The notes beneath the pieces are model-generated. The model saw nothing but the letters and a program-made list of their open reading frames with translations, did not search any database and was not told the DNA's origin. A program made the translations under genes and the position numbers. DNA of 64,000 nt from Blastococcus sp. CT_GayMR16 (lineage in GTDB: Bacteria > Actinomycetota > Actinomycetes > Mycobacteriales > Geodermatophilaceae). The stretch lies in contig NZ_SPQK01000001.1 in assembly GCF_004570875.1 (NCBI RefSeq), positions 124,001-188,000 on the forward strand, in the 5' to 3' direction. Of the stretch, positions 17,032 to 25,612 are shown piece by piece (within the stretch, counting starts at the first letter, position 1; each line of letters opens with the position of its first letter).

Positions 17032-17843
17032 CCACCGACGACACGATCCTCGTCGACCGACTGCCGGTCGACGAGCACGGATCACTCCTGGGGCTGGTGA
17101 CGCTGAACCGCCCGAAAGAGATGAACCCGCTCGACTGGGATACCGGTCGTCGCCTCGGACGGATCTTCGACGAGCTGGCTGCGGACTCCGCCGTCCGGGT
17201 CATCGCCGTGACGGGTGCCGGCCGCGCCTTCTCCGCGGGTGGCGACATGAAGAAGTACCAGGAGCTCCAACGGGACCCGCAGGACTTCCCGCAGTTCCTG
17301 GCGGACCTGCACGAGGTCTTCAGCCGCATCTCCCAGCAGCCCAAACCCGTGATCGCCCTGGTGAACGGGATCGCAGTCGCCGGCGGGATCGAGCTGATCC
17401 TGTCCTGCGATCTGGCGATCGCCGCGGAGTCCGCCCAGATCGGCGACGCCCACCTGCCGTTCGGGCAAATGGGCGGCGGTGGGGTCCTGACGCTGCTCCC
17501 CCGGGCCGTCGGACCGGCTCGAGCCCGTGAGCTGGTGCTCTCCGGACGCCTGTTGCCGTCCGCGGAAGCGCTCGACTGGGGCCTGGTCAGCAAGGTCGTC
17601 CCGGACGACGAGCTCGTCGACGCCGGGATCGCCTTCGCCAAGGAGGTCGCCAAGAAGTCCCCACTGGCGGTGGCGAACGCCAAGAGCGTCCTCAACACCG
17701 CCTTCTGGGAAGGCACGGGGATTCCCGCCGGCATGCGGCTGGAGCGAGAGGTGACCGGCCGCTACTGCCTCACCAGCGACGACGCTCCCGAAGGCCTCCG
17801 GGCATTCGCCGAGAAGCGTCGCCCCGCCTTCACCGGACGATGA
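17028..17843 (+). CDS. Enoyl-CoA hydratase/isomerase (BadK-like role candidate)
   Basis: This 271-residue crotonase has oxyanion-hole blocks GAGRAFSAGGDM and NGIAVAGGIELILSCDLAIA, and LPFGQMGGGGVLTLLPRAVG after the active-site region. It is not in the BadI/MenB subgroup. Hydration of a cyclic or linear enoyl-CoA is expected. The GTG at 17028 overlaps the thioesterase stop, and an upstream reading of the same frame is discarded because it runs through the promoter region. Placement before the acyl-CoA dehydrogenase fits the hydration step of an alicyclic beta-oxidation. Confidence 0.87.
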   Translation: MTTDDTILVDRLPVDEHGSLLGLVTLNRPKEMNPLDWDTGRRLGRIFDELAADSAVRVIAVTGAGRAFSAGGDMKKYQELQRDPQDFPQFLADLHEVFSRISQQPKPVIALVNGIAVAGGIELILSCDLAIAAESAQIGDAHLPFGQMGGGGVLTLLPRAVGPARARELVLSGRLLPSAEALDWGLVSKVVPDDELVDAGIAFAKEVAKKSPLAVANAKSVLNTAFWEGTGIPAGMRLEREVTGRYCLTSDDAPEGLRAFAEKRRPAFTGR

Positions 17844-17856
17844 CGAGGAGCCTTCC

Positions 17857-18273
17857 GTGACCACCACCGCCGCACGCCCCGCAGCACCGCCACGCCCCCT
17901 GCCCGACGAGGACAGCCGCGAGTACTGGGCGGCCCTCCGCGAGCACCGGATCACTCTGCAGGCCTGCACGTCCTGCAACCGGCGACGCTTCCCCGCCACT
18001 CCGTCCTGTCCCTACTGCGCGCATCCGGAGTGGAGCGAGGAGGAGGCGGCGGGCACCGGCACCGTCTACTCCTACATCGTCGTTCACCGAGCCTTCGATG
18101 CGGCATTCGCAGCCGACGTCCCGTACACCGTCGCGACCGTCGATCTCGACGGAGGCGGACGCATGGTGGCCCGCATGGACACCACCCCGGCGATCGGCGC
18201 TCGCGTCGCGCCGGACTTCGTCGACCACCCCGAATGGACCGAGCTCCGCTTCCGAGACCAGGAGACAGCGTGA
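17857..18273 (+). CDS. DUF35 zinc-ribbon/OB-fold protein, thiolase partner
   Basis: This 138-residue protein has an N-terminal rubredoxin-like zinc ribbon, CTSCNRRRF with CPYC following, then an OB-fold ([11 protein letters not shown] and [13 protein letters not shown]). DUF35 proteins form complexes with SCP2/Ltp-type thiolases or aldolases and are often required for their activity. The likely partner is encoded at 15270-16418 on the other arm. The start is GTG 17857. The stop overlaps the acyl-CoA dehydrogenase start. A four-Cys zinc site is intact. Confidence 0.87.
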   Translation: MTTTAARPAAPPRPLPDEDSREYWAALREHRITLQACTSCNRRRFPATPSCPYCAHPEWSEEEAAGTGTVYSYIVVHRAFDAAFAADVPYTVATVDLDGGGRMVARMDTTPAIGARVAPDFVDHPEWTELRFRDQETA

Positions 18274-19460
18274 CAGCGACCATGTCCCACACCCGCGCGA
18301 GCGCGGCGTCACCGTTCGCGCAGACGATCCGGCGGTTCACCGAGGAGAAGGTGATCCCGAGGAGCCATGAGCTCGACCAGCACCCGCAGGACATGCCGCT
18401 CATCCGTGAGCTGCTGCTCCAGGCCGGGAAGCTCGGTCTCTACGGCGCGGTCATTCCCGAGGAGTACGGCGGCACAGGCCCGAACTCGCTCGCACTGCAC
18501 GAGGGGATCGAGGAGCTCGGCTACGGCAACGCGGGGCTCGCCATGTCCCTCATGCCGACCTACCTGCTCTCTCGGGCGGTAGCGCTGCACGGCTCCGAGC
18601 TGCAGAAGCAGAAGTGGCTCGTGCCGATCGCCAATGGAGAGATGATCGGCTCCTGGGCAGTCACCGAGCCGCACACCGGGTCGGACGTCGCGAGCATCAC
18701 CACGAAGGCCGAGCGCACGCCGGACGGTTGGCGGCTCAACGGCCGGAAGATGTTCATCACCAACGCCACGGTGGCCGACTGCCTGCTGGTCCTGGCCCGC
18801 ACGGGCGGCCCCGGCATTCGCGAGACGCTCACGACGTTCGTCGTTCCCATGGATCTGCCGGGGATCACGGTCCCGCGCGCGCTGGAGAAGATGGGGTTGC
18901 GCTCCTCGCCGACCTGCGAACTGGTCCTGGACGACGTCATCGTGTCGGACGACGACCGGCTCGGCCCCGTCGGCCACGGATGGCAGATCGGGATGGACGT
19001 CCTGGACTACGAGCGCCTCGCGATCCCCGCAATCGCCGCCGGCATGTGCGCGCGTGCGCTCGAGCTCACGAGCCGCTACGCCGCGGACCGGACCGCGTTC
19101 GGGAAGTCCCTTGACCGGCACGGCCCCGTCCAGGGGATGCTGGCCGACATTGCCGCCGGCCTGCTCGAGTGCCGCCTGCTCTACCGGCACATCGCCGGGC
19201 TCGTGGACGCCGGTCGGCCGGCGGTCGTCGACGGATCGATCGGCAAACTCGTCGGCGGTAGGCTGGCCAACAGCGTGAGCAGCCTGGCGGTACAGGTCCA
19301 CGGCGGCTACGGGTACATCCGCGAGTACGAGGTCGAGCGTCTCTACCGAGACGCCCGCTTGTTCACCATCGGCGGTGGCACCAGCGAGATCCAGCAGAAG
19401 ATCATCGCTGAACAGCTTCCGCGCGAGCCCGGCTGGGCGAGAACGGCAGCGTTGCCCTGA
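18270..19460 (+). CDS. Acyl-CoA dehydrogenase
   Basis: This 396-residue FAD enzyme has the FAD-binding blocks [17 protein letters not shown] and [17 protein letters not shown], then [23 protein letters not shown] and [10 protein letters not shown]. Many relatives carry the catalytic Glu in an EGT motif; here the site reads GGGTSEI. The conserved Glu of LDYERL may instead be the base, as in isovaleryl-CoA dehydrogenase. The GTG at 18270 overlaps the DUF35 stop (GTGA). It would introduce the alpha-beta double bond into the ring or chain acyl-CoA (AliB-like role, inferred). Confidence 0.9.
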   Translation: MTATMSHTRASAASPFAQTIRRFTEEKVIPRSHELDQHPQDMPLIRELLLQAGKLGLYGAVIPEEYGGTGPNSLALHEGIEELGYGNAGLAMSLMPTYLLSRAVALHGSELQKQKWLVPIANGEMIGSWAVTEPHTGSDVASITTKAERTPDGWRLNGRKMFITNATVADCLLVLARTGGPGIRETLTTFVVPMDLPGITVPRALEKMGLRSSPTCELVLDDVIVSDDDRLGPVGHGWQIGMDVLDYERLAIPAIAAGMCARALELTSRYAADRTAFGKSLDRHGPVQGMLADIAAGLLECRLLYRHIAGLVDAGRPAVVDGSIGKLVGGRLANSVSSLAVQVHGGYGYIREYEVERLYRDARLFTIGGGTSEIQQKIIAEQLPREPGWARTAALP

Positions 19461-19491
19461 CCGATGTTGCCCGTGGCTGTCGGCTGGGCAA
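19451..19491. promoter_or_regulatory. GTTGCCC repeats upstream of tetR, possible operator
   Basis: GTTGCCC occurs at 19451-19457 and 19466-19472 and its complement GGGCAA at 19486-19491. This lies upstream of the TetR-family gene and partly in the acyl-CoA dehydrogenase end. The TTGCCC/GGGCAA pair forms a 26-bp inverted repeat. TetR regulators bind such palindromes, but this one is only a sequence pattern. Confidence 0.25.
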
Positions 19492-19528
19492 GCCTCGCTG
19501 CAACCCGGCGTTCAGTTGAGGAGTAGAC

Positions 19529-20161
19529 GTGTCCACGGTTGAAGTTGTCGACGAAGAGGGTCCGGGCAGGGTCGAACGACGTCGTAACCGGAAGGTGCTG
19601 GACATCCTGACGGCTACCGCGGACGTGCTCGCCGAGCGCGGCTACCACCAGACGAACCTCGACGAGATCGCCGAGCGGCTGGACCTCACGAAGGCCTCGC
19701 TCTACCACTACTTCCCGAGCAAGGACGAACTCGTCACTGCTTGTCTCGAGTGGGTCGGGAAACTGGTCAACGACCGGCTGATGGCGACCGCGCAGAACCG
19801 CGAAGGAACTGCCAGCGAGCGGCTGACGGCACTCATCCGGGTGCAGCTCGACAGCATCGTGCGCGAGCACCCGCAGATGGCACAGCTGTTCCTGCAACCC
19901 CTGGACTGGCCGGAGTCCTACCGCGAGCGCACCAAGGAACTGCGCAAGGAGCACGACGAGGCCTTCCGCACGGTCATCCGCGACGGCATCGCCAGCGGTG
20001 AGTTCGTCGTCGAGGACGAGTCGACGGCGGTGCACTGCCTGCACGGCGCCATGAACTACGTGCCCGTCTGGTTCCGGGCGAAGAGGAAGAAGGACTACGA
20101 GACGATGTATGAGACGACGGCGGCGAGCCTGTTGAGACTGTTCCGTCCACCCGCTCCATGA
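19529..20161 (+). CDS. TetR-family transcriptional regulator
   Basis: This 210-residue repressor has an N-terminal helix-turn-helix (NLDEIAERLDLTKASLYHYFPSKDEL, quoted in part here as TKASLYHYFPSKDEL) and a helical ligand domain. The GTG start at 19529 follows GAGGAG. It heads a four-gene overlapping string with SDR, LLM and BadI-like genes (ATGA junctions). It probably represses this string and perhaps the divergent promoters at 16.45-16.52 kb, with an acyl-CoA as likely effector. Ligand identity is not visible. Confidence 0.9.
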   Translation: MSTVEVVDEEGPGRVERRRNRKVLDILTATADVLAERGYHQTNLDEIAERLDLTKASLYHYFPSKDELVTACLEWVGKLVNDRLMATAQNREGTASERLTALIRVQLDSIVREHPQMAQLFLQPLDWPESYRERTKELRKEHDEAFRTVIRDGIASGEFVVEDESTAVHCLHGAMNYVPVWFRAKRKKDYETMYETTAASLLRLFRPPAP

Positions 20162-20928
20162 GCTCGGCGTTGCTCGACGACCTCTTCGGTCTCGCGGGGC
20201 GACGCGCCGTGGTCACCGGCGCCAGCCGGGGCATAGGCGCTCGCGCGGCCCAGGCGCTCGACGCGGCCGGGGCGACGGTGGCACTGGTCGCCCGCAGCGA
20301 GGACCAGCTCCACCAGGTCGCGAAGACACTCACGAACGTGCCCCTCGTGGTGCCGGCCGACCTGAGGAGCGAGGCCGGTGTCGACGAGGTGGCGGCGGCG
20401 GTCGCCGACGCGTGGGGTGGCGCCGACATCCTAGTCAACAACGCCGGCCTGTCCCGTCCCGCCCCTGCTCTCGAGCTGCGGACGGAGGACTGGGACGCCG
20501 TACTCGACGTCAACCTGCGGAGCGTCTTCACCCTCACGCGCGCGCTGGCCGCCGGGATGCTGGACCGGGGCTGGGGGCGCGTGATCAACGTCAGCAGCGT
20601 CCTGAGCCTGGTGGGCGACGCCTGGGCCGCCCCCTACGCGGCATCGAAAGCAGGGCTCAACGGCCTGACGCGGTCGCTGGCCGTCGAGTGGGCGAGCAGA
20701 GGAGTCACGGTCAACGCCCTCTGCCCGGGTTGGGTCGACACCGACATGGTCGCCGACCTGCGAGCCGACCCGAATTTCGACAAGCGCGTGCTCCGCCGTG
20801 TGGCCGCGCGCAGGTGGGGGGTCCCGGAAGACATGGATGGCGCCCTTCTCCTGCTCGCGGCGCCGGCATCGTCCTACCTCACGGGCCAGACACTCGTGGT
20901 GGACGGCGGACTGGCGGCGGGGTGGTGA
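20158..20928 (+). CDS. SDR oxidoreductase (second 3-hydroxyacyl-CoA dehydrogenase candidate)
   Basis: This 256-residue classical SDR has TGASRGIG near residue 19, NNAG near 95, Ser in NVSSVLSLVG and YAASK as catalytic YxxxK. The C-terminus TGQTLVVDGGLAAGW is FabG-like. The ATG overlaps the tetR stop and its own stop overlaps the LLM start. It is a second candidate for oxidising a hydroxyacyl-CoA, beside the SDR at 2492-3238. It is only moderately alike in visible motifs, so a different substrate or stereochemistry is plausible. Confidence 0.87.
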   Translation: MSSALLDDLFGLAGRRAVVTGASRGIGARAAQALDAAGATVALVARSEDQLHQVAKTLTNVPLVVPADLRSEAGVDEVAAAVADAWGGADILVNNAGLSRPAPALELRTEDWDAVLDVNLRSVFTLTRALAAGMLDRGWGRVINVSSVLSLVGDAWAAPYAASKAGLNGLTRSLAVEWASRGVTVNALCPGWVDTDMVADLRADPNFDKRVLRRVAARRWGVPEDMDGALLLLAAPASSYLTGQTLVVDGGLAAGW

Positions 20929-21836
20929 CCGCCCTCGGCGTGATGCTGCCCATCGCGGACCCGGTCGGAACCGGCACCGCCGACATCCCCGCCGCGGCCC
21001 GCCACCTGGAACGCGTGGGCGCCGACGTCGTGTGGGCCGGTGATCACCTCGCCTTCCACACACCTGTCGTGGAGGCGACCGTGACGCTCGCCATGGCGGC
21101 CGCGGTCACGGAGCGGGTCCGACTCGGCTTCGGCGTGATGCTCCTCGCGCTGCGGCAGCCTGCCTGGGCGGCCAAGCAGGTGTCCTCCCTGCAGGCCGTG
21201 TCCGGGGGGCGGGTCGTCCTGGGCATCGGCGTGGGCGGCGAGAACCCCGAGGAGTGGGCGGCCGGCGGGGTGCCGACGCAGGAACGCGGTCAACGGAGCG
21301 ACGCCGTCCTCGGCGCCCTGCCGGATCTCCTTTCTGGCCGGCGCGCCACCGTCCCCGCGCCCTACGACCTGCAGGTTCCCGCCCTGCTCCCGACCGGTGG
21401 CATGCCACCGGTCTGGATCGGCGGCCGCAGCGAGCGGGCACTGCGGCGGGCCGTGCGGTTCGGCCATGGGTGGCTCGGGATGTGGGGAGACGAGCGTCGT
21501 GTGCTCCAGGCGCGCGAGCAGCTGCATCAGCTCGCCGAGCAGGAGAACCGTCCCGTGCCGCGCGTCGGTCTGCACGTCTTCGTGCACGTGAGCGAGGACG
21601 ACACCGGCCGCGACGAGGCTGCGGCGTTCGTGAGCGGGCAGTACCGGCTTCCTTTCGAGAAGGTCGAGCGCTACGTCGCAGTCGGCACCGCTGACGAGGT
21701 CACGGCACACCTGGCCGGCCTCGTCGCGAGCGGCGTCGAGGAGTTGCTGCTGCATCCCGCCGCCGTCGACCACCACCGGCAGTACGACCTGCTGGCGCCC
21801 GTGATGGCGCGTCTGCGCAAGGGCGACCTGCGATGA
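20925..21836 (+). CDS. LLM-class flavin/F420-dependent oxidoreductase
   Basis: This 303-residue luciferase-like protein has ADVVWAGDHLAFHTP, RVRLGFGVMLLALRQP, SGGRVVLGIGVGGENPEEW and PPVWIGGRSERALRR. It is a different LLM subgroup from the enzymes at 1254 and 5126, closer to F420-dependent glucose-6-phosphate dehydrogenase/MSMEG-type proteins. The GTG start at 20925 overlaps the SDR stop and its stop overlaps the BadI-like start. The LLM-BadI pairing is repeated from the left arm. Confidence 0.86.
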   Translation: MTALGVMLPIADPVGTGTADIPAAARHLERVGADVVWAGDHLAFHTPVVEATVTLAMAAAVTERVRLGFGVMLLALRQPAWAAKQVSSLQAVSGGRVVLGIGVGGENPEEWAAGGVPTQERGQRSDAVLGALPDLLSGRRATVPAPYDLQVPALLPTGGMPPVWIGGRSERALRRAVRFGHGWLGMWGDERRVLQAREQLHQLAEQENRPVPRVGLHVFVHVSEDDTGRDEAAAFVSGQYRLPFEKVERYVAVGTADEVTAHLAGLVASGVEELLLHPAAVDHHRQYDLLAPVMARLRKGDLR

Positions 21837-22630
21837 CGGGACAGCCGGACCTCACCGACGTCGTGTACGAGGTCGACGACGGCCTCGCGTGGATCACCAT
21901 CAACCGGCCGGAGCGCTACAACGCATTCCGCAACCGCACCATCGAGGAGATCGTCGACTGCGTGAAACGCGCGTGGGCAGATCCCTCCGTGGGGGTTCTG
22001 GCGCTCACCGGTGCAGGCGACAAGGCGTTCAGCTCCGGCGGCGACGTGAAGCAGCGTCAGCTCACCGGTGACTACGGCCCGAGCCGCTCAGGCCTGTTCG
22101 AACTCGAGTCGATGCACCGCGTGCTCCGCGACGTGCCGAAGCCCGTCATCGCCGCCGTGAACGGCCTCGCCATCGGCGGCGGGCACGTGCTGCACCTGCT
22201 GTGCGACCTGACCATCGCGAGCGACAACGCCCGCTTCGGCCAGGTCGGGCCGAACGTGGGGTCGTTCGACGCGGGTTTCGGCACCGCGTACCTCGTGCGG
22301 GTCGTCGGCGAGAAGCGTGCGCGCCAGATCTGGTACCTGTGCGAGCAGTACGACGCGCACACCGCTCTCGACTGGGGTCTGGTGAACGCTGTCGTCCCTC
22401 TCGCCGAGTTGCGGCCCGAGGTACGGCGCTGGGCGGACGGAATGCTGAGCAAGAGCCCGACGGCCCTCAAGGTGCTCAAGCACTCCTTCAACGCCGCCAG
22501 TGAGGCGATCGCCGGGCGGGCCCAGCTCGCCCTCGACACGCTGGACCTCTACATGGCCACGGACGAGGCCGGCGAAGGCGTCGCGGCGTTCACCGAGCGG
22601 CGGCCCCCGCGGTTCTCCGGCTACCGCTGA
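21833..22630 (+). CDS. Crotonase-family BadI-like ring hydrolase (copy 2)
   Basis: This 265-residue paralogue of the protein at 4290-5129 has the same BadI/MenB blocks: RPERYNAFRNRT, GAGDKAFSSGGDVKQRQ, GGGHVLHLLCDLTI, FGQVGPNVGSFDAGFGTAYL and RARQIWYLCEQYDAHTA. Where copy 1 reads GGDQ, this one reads GGDV in the oxyanion region, a possible functional difference. The ATG overlaps the LLM stop. It ends tail-to-tail with the CoA-transferase gene, overlapping it by 10 bp. Two paralogues could serve differently substituted rings or successive ring cleavages. Confidence 0.83.
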   Translation: MTGQPDLTDVVYEVDDGLAWITINRPERYNAFRNRTIEEIVDCVKRAWADPSVGVLALTGAGDKAFSSGGDVKQRQLTGDYGPSRSGLFELESMHRVLRDVPKPVIAAVNGLAIGGGHVLHLLCDLTIASDNARFGQVGPNVGSFDAGFGTAYLVRVVGEKRARQIWYLCEQYDAHTALDWGLVNAVVPLAELRPEVRRWADGMLSKSPTALKVLKHSFNAASEAIAGRAQLALDTLDLYMATDEAGEGVAAFTERRPPRFSGYR

Positions 22631-23640
22631 GCCGCGGGCGCGGCGGCCAGCGGCCCGGCGGCGCCGCCGCCGCCGGGGGTGTACTGCGCAGGGTGGCCGA
22701 TCGTCGCCGTGCCGGCGGTTCGATGGACCGTCCCCCGGTGCGCGAAGGCCTCCGCGCCCACCGCCTCCCAGGGCATGCGGACGGCGCTGGCCGGCACGTC
22801 GGCCGCCTGTAGCCGTGCCAGCAGTTCGTCCCTCGGCCACCCGGCGACCGCATCCGCGACGACCGCGCGAAGGCGCGGATCGTCACACCGCTGCTCGTAC
22901 GTCGCCCCCGCCAGGTCGTCGAGCCCCACAACCTGACAGAAACCGCGCCAGAAGTGCTGCTCGTGCACGATGCCGAGCGCCAGAGCCCGTCCGTCAGAAC
23001 AGGCGTAGACGCCGTAGTGGGGCGTTCTCGTGAAGACGTCGCCCCCGTCCGCGAGGTCGAGCCGGGGCAGCGTCCACGTCAGCGCGACATCGGTCATCGA
23101 GACATCGATGAACCGGCCGCCCTGGCCGCGGGCGACGGCGAACAGGGCAGCGCACGCGGCGAAGGCCGCGAACAGCCCCGACGCCATGTCGGCCACGGGC
23201 AGCACGGGAACGGCGGGCACGTGCGTCGGGTCGACGGCCAGGATCCCGGCCTCCGCCTGGTAGTTCACGTCGTGACCGGGAGCACCGGCCCGGTCCCCCG
23301 TCTGCCCGTAGCCGGAGATCGAGACGTACACCGAGTCCGGGTACTCGCCCCGGACGTCGCCGTACCCCAGACCGAGCCGGGCCGCGACACCCGGGCGCCA
23401 TCCCTCGACGACGACAGCGGCGTCCCTCACCAACTCGCGCCCGCGGGCGCGGCCGGCCTCGCTCTTGAGGTCGAGGCACTCGCTGGTCTTGCCCTGGTTG
23501 ACCGCTGCGAACAGGCGGGGGAACGCCCGTGCCGGGTCACCGCCCGGCGGCTCGACCTTGACCACGTCAGCACCGAGTTGCGCCAGGAGCAGCGTCGCGT
23601 ACGGACCGGGCAGGTTCGAGCTGAAGTCGATGACCCGCAC
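22621..23640 (-). CDS. CaiB/BaiF family (type III) CoA-transferase
   Basis: This 339-residue protein has the family N-terminus VIDFSSNLPGPYATLLLAQLGADVVKVEPPGGD and the catalytic Asp in GHDVNYQAEAGILA. Family members move CoA between carboxylic acids without ATP. The GTG at 23640 is used here, but the frame stays open upstream with the family-like PLLGGVRVIDF and no ATG/GTG/TTG. The true start could be a CTG near 23649 or within the preceding gene. It is short for the family (usual length about 380-400), so the C-terminal part is reduced. It forms a leftward pair with the synthetase upstream. Confidence 0.83.
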   Translation of the reverse strand: MRVIDFSSNLPGPYATLLLAQLGADVVKVEPPGGDPARAFPRLFAAVNQGKTSECLDLKSEAGRARGRELVRDAAVVVEGWRPGVAARLGLGYGDVRGEYPDSVYVSISGYGQTGDRAGAPGHDVNYQAEAGILAVDPTHVPAVPVLPVADMASGLFAAFAACAALFAVARGQGGRFIDVSMTDVALTWTLPRLDLADGGDVFTRTPHYGVYACSDGRALALGIVHEQHFWRGFCQVVGLDDLAGATYEQRCDDPRLRAVVADAVAGWPRDELLARLQAADVPASAVRMPWEAVGAEAFAHRGTVHRTAGTATIGHPAQYTPGGGGAAGPLAAAPAAQR

Positions 23641-23668
23641 ACCTCCCAGGAGCGGAGGTGGTGCCGGC

Positions 23669-25225
23669 TCAGCCGACGCGGCGATCGTGCCCCTCCCAGT
23701 GCGGCTCGCGAAGGGCGCGGCGGAAGACCTTGCCCACCGCCGTCTTCGGGATCTCCGCCACGACCTCGAGGAAGAGGGGCTTCTTGTAGTTGGCCAGGCC
23801 GGCGTCGCGACAGTGCTGCTGCAGTTCCTCCAGGGTGAGCGTCGCGTCCGGAAGCAGGGACACGCACGCCATCACCGCCTCCCCCCACTTCTCGTGGGGC
23901 ACCCCCACGACGGCGACCTCGTTGACCGCGGGGTGGGCCGCGATGACGTCCTCGACCTCCCGCGGGTAGACGTTCAGCCCGCCGCTGATCAGCATGTCGT
24001 TCTTGCGGTCGACGATCGTGATGTACCCGTCGGCGTCCTGGGTCGCCAGGTCACCCATGCGGAACCATCCGTCGACGTAGACGGCGGCGGTCGCTTCCGG
24101 CTGGTTCCAGTAGGCCTGCGACACGGCGTCGCCGCGGACCATCAGCTCCCCGATCTCACCGACAGCGACCGGGTTGCCGTCCGGGTCGGCGATCCGCACA
24201 TCGAAGAAGGGGTTCGGCCGGCCGCAGGAGCTCAGCCGCTCCGGGTGGCTCTTGAGCGCCTCGACGTGCTCGTCGGGGTACAGGATCGTGTTGTAGATCG
24301 TGCCGCCCTCCGTGGAGCCGTAGCCCTGGAGGAAGATCGGGCCGAACACGTCGATGGCCCTGCGCAGCACCGTCGGCGCAATGGGCGCACCCGAGTAGTA
24401 GATGCAGCGCAGGCTACTGAGGTCGCTCGACGCGGCAGCGGGATGGCTCGCCAGCGCATTGATGATCGCGGGCGCGAGGATCGTGTGGGTGATCCGCTCC
24501 TGTTCCACCAGCTCGAAGAACCGTTCCGGGTCGAACTGGGACATCATCACCGACCGGGCCCCCCGGAACAGGGCCGGGGAGGTGAGGATCCCGGACTGGT
24601 GCGACAGCGGACCGACATGGAGGAGGGCCGAATCCGGTCCGACCTCGCCCATGATGGTCGCCAGGATGTTTCGGTAGGTGTTCACCCAGTTGCGGTGGCT
24701 GTACACAGCACCCTTGTAGCGGCCGGTCGTGCCGGACGTGTGGAAGACGAGGTAGGGCTCGTCCTCCCCGAGGGGTTCGGGCTGGTACGGCTTGGCTTCG
24801 GCAACCAGCTGCTCGTAGTCGCCACTGTCCCGGAGACCGACGACGCGCATCTTCGGCACGGCGCCGGTGTCGACCAGTTGCTGCACCTGTGCCGTGAACT
24901 CCGGCCCGGTGATGACGACCGTCGGCGTCACGTCCTCGAGCACGAAGGTGAACTCCCGGGAAGAGTCCCGGGAGTTCAGGCGCCCGCGCACGGCGCCGAT
25001 CATCGACACGGCGTTGTCGATCTCGACCCACTCGCTGCAGTTGTTCATCAGCGCCACGACGCGGTCCCCCGGCTGGACACCGAGCTCCACCAGCGCCCCG
25101 GCCAGCCGGCAGCTCCGGTCCCACATCTCCGTGTACGTGGTCGTCCCGCGGTCGTCGACCAGGGCCAGCCGGTCCTTGAACCGTTGCACTGCCGAGTAGA
25201 CGAAGTCGTGCACCAGAACGGCCAT
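23669..25225 (-). CDS. Acyl-CoA synthetase (AMP-dependent, FadD-like)
   Basis: This 518-residue adenylate-forming ligase has P-loop FHTSGTTGRYKGAVYSH near residue 170, GYGSTEGGT, GWFRMGDLATQD and the hinge IVDRKNDMLISGG. The C-terminal PKTAVGKVFRRALRE holds the catalytic Lys. The ATG at 25225 is preceded by GGGAGAACGC; an upstream ATG at 25270 lies in the promoter region and is rejected. It would make the CoA thioester of the pathway substrate or of a side-chain acid. A TTGACG-18-TAGCGT promoter lies just upstream. Confidence 0.88.
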   Translation of the reverse strand: MAVLVHDFVYSAVQRFKDRLALVDDRGTTTYTEMWDRSCRLAGALVELGVQPGDRVVALMNNCSEWVEIDNAVSMIGAVRGRLNSRDSSREFTFVLEDVTPTVVITGPEFTAQVQQLVDTGAVPKMRVVGLRDSGDYEQLVAEAKPYQPEPLGEDEPYLVFHTSGTTGRYKGAVYSHRNWVNTYRNILATIMGEVGPDSALLHVGPLSHQSGILTSPALFRGARSVMMSQFDPERFFELVEQERITHTILAPAIINALASHPAAASSDLSSLRCIYYSGAPIAPTVLRRAIDVFGPIFLQGYGSTEGGTIYNTILYPDEHVEALKSHPERLSSCGRPNPFFDVRIADPDGNPVAVGEIGELMVRGDAVSQAYWNQPEATAAVYVDGWFRMGDLATQDADGYITIVDRKNDMLISGGLNVYPREVEDVIAAHPAVNEVAVVGVPHEKWGEAVMACVSLLPDATLTLEELQQHCRDAGLANYKKPLFLEVVAEIPKTAVGKVFRRALREPHWEGHDRRVG

Positions 25226-25276
25226 GCGTTCTCCCTGAGATCGACCCTGCGATGTCGGTGGTCCGCGCAAGAAGCG

Positions 25277-25306
25277 ACGCTAGGGGCACGAGCATGTTTC
25301 CGTCAA
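25277..25306 (-). promoter_or_regulatory. Promoter of acyl-CoA synthetase/CoA-transferase pair
   Basis: TTGACG (25306-25301 on the minus strand) and TAGCGT (25282-25277) have an 18-bp spacer. This is the same hexamer and spacing style as the promoters near 16.5 kb. It lies about 50 bp upstream of the ATG at 25225. Confidence 0.5.
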
Positions 25307-25463
25307 CTGTCGAATCGGTTTCCGTCGCATGAGGCGGTAACCGAACGGCGGGTTGAGTTTCGTGCCTTGACGGGCGTTCGGGTCGGCGCCGTTCCTTCCG
25401 GCCATGCTCGTCGCCGGAGTCGCACTCGACCGGCGCTGCCGGGCAGGCCGCCGCCAGGGCGGG

Positions 25464-25605
25464 CTGCCGCACGCCAGGCTGCACACGCTGCGGCACTCAG
25501 GCAGCCTCACGCTCACCCGCGGTGTTCGCTGAAGCTGGACGTGATCCTCGGCCACACCTCGATCGCCATCACCGGCGACATCCACGGCCACGTCCCCCCC
25601 CCACG
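25464..25605 (+). pseudogene. Tyrosine recombinase (phage/ICE integrase) C-terminal remnant
   Basis: One frame reads LPHARLHTLRHSGSLTLTRGV with the integrase HTLRHS motif (His-x-x-Arg) and then hits a stop. A shifted frame continues with LDVILGHTSIAITGDIHGHV, the LGHxSIxxTxxxYxH block whose final Tyr, normally the nucleophile, reads His here (DIHGHV). The rest of the gene is missing upstream, and the end abuts an IS481 remnant. The gene is dead. It sits about 750 bp before tRNA-Gly repeat R2, the expected place for the integrase of an element that used that site. Confidence 0.75.
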
Positions 25606-25612
25606 TCGCCCG

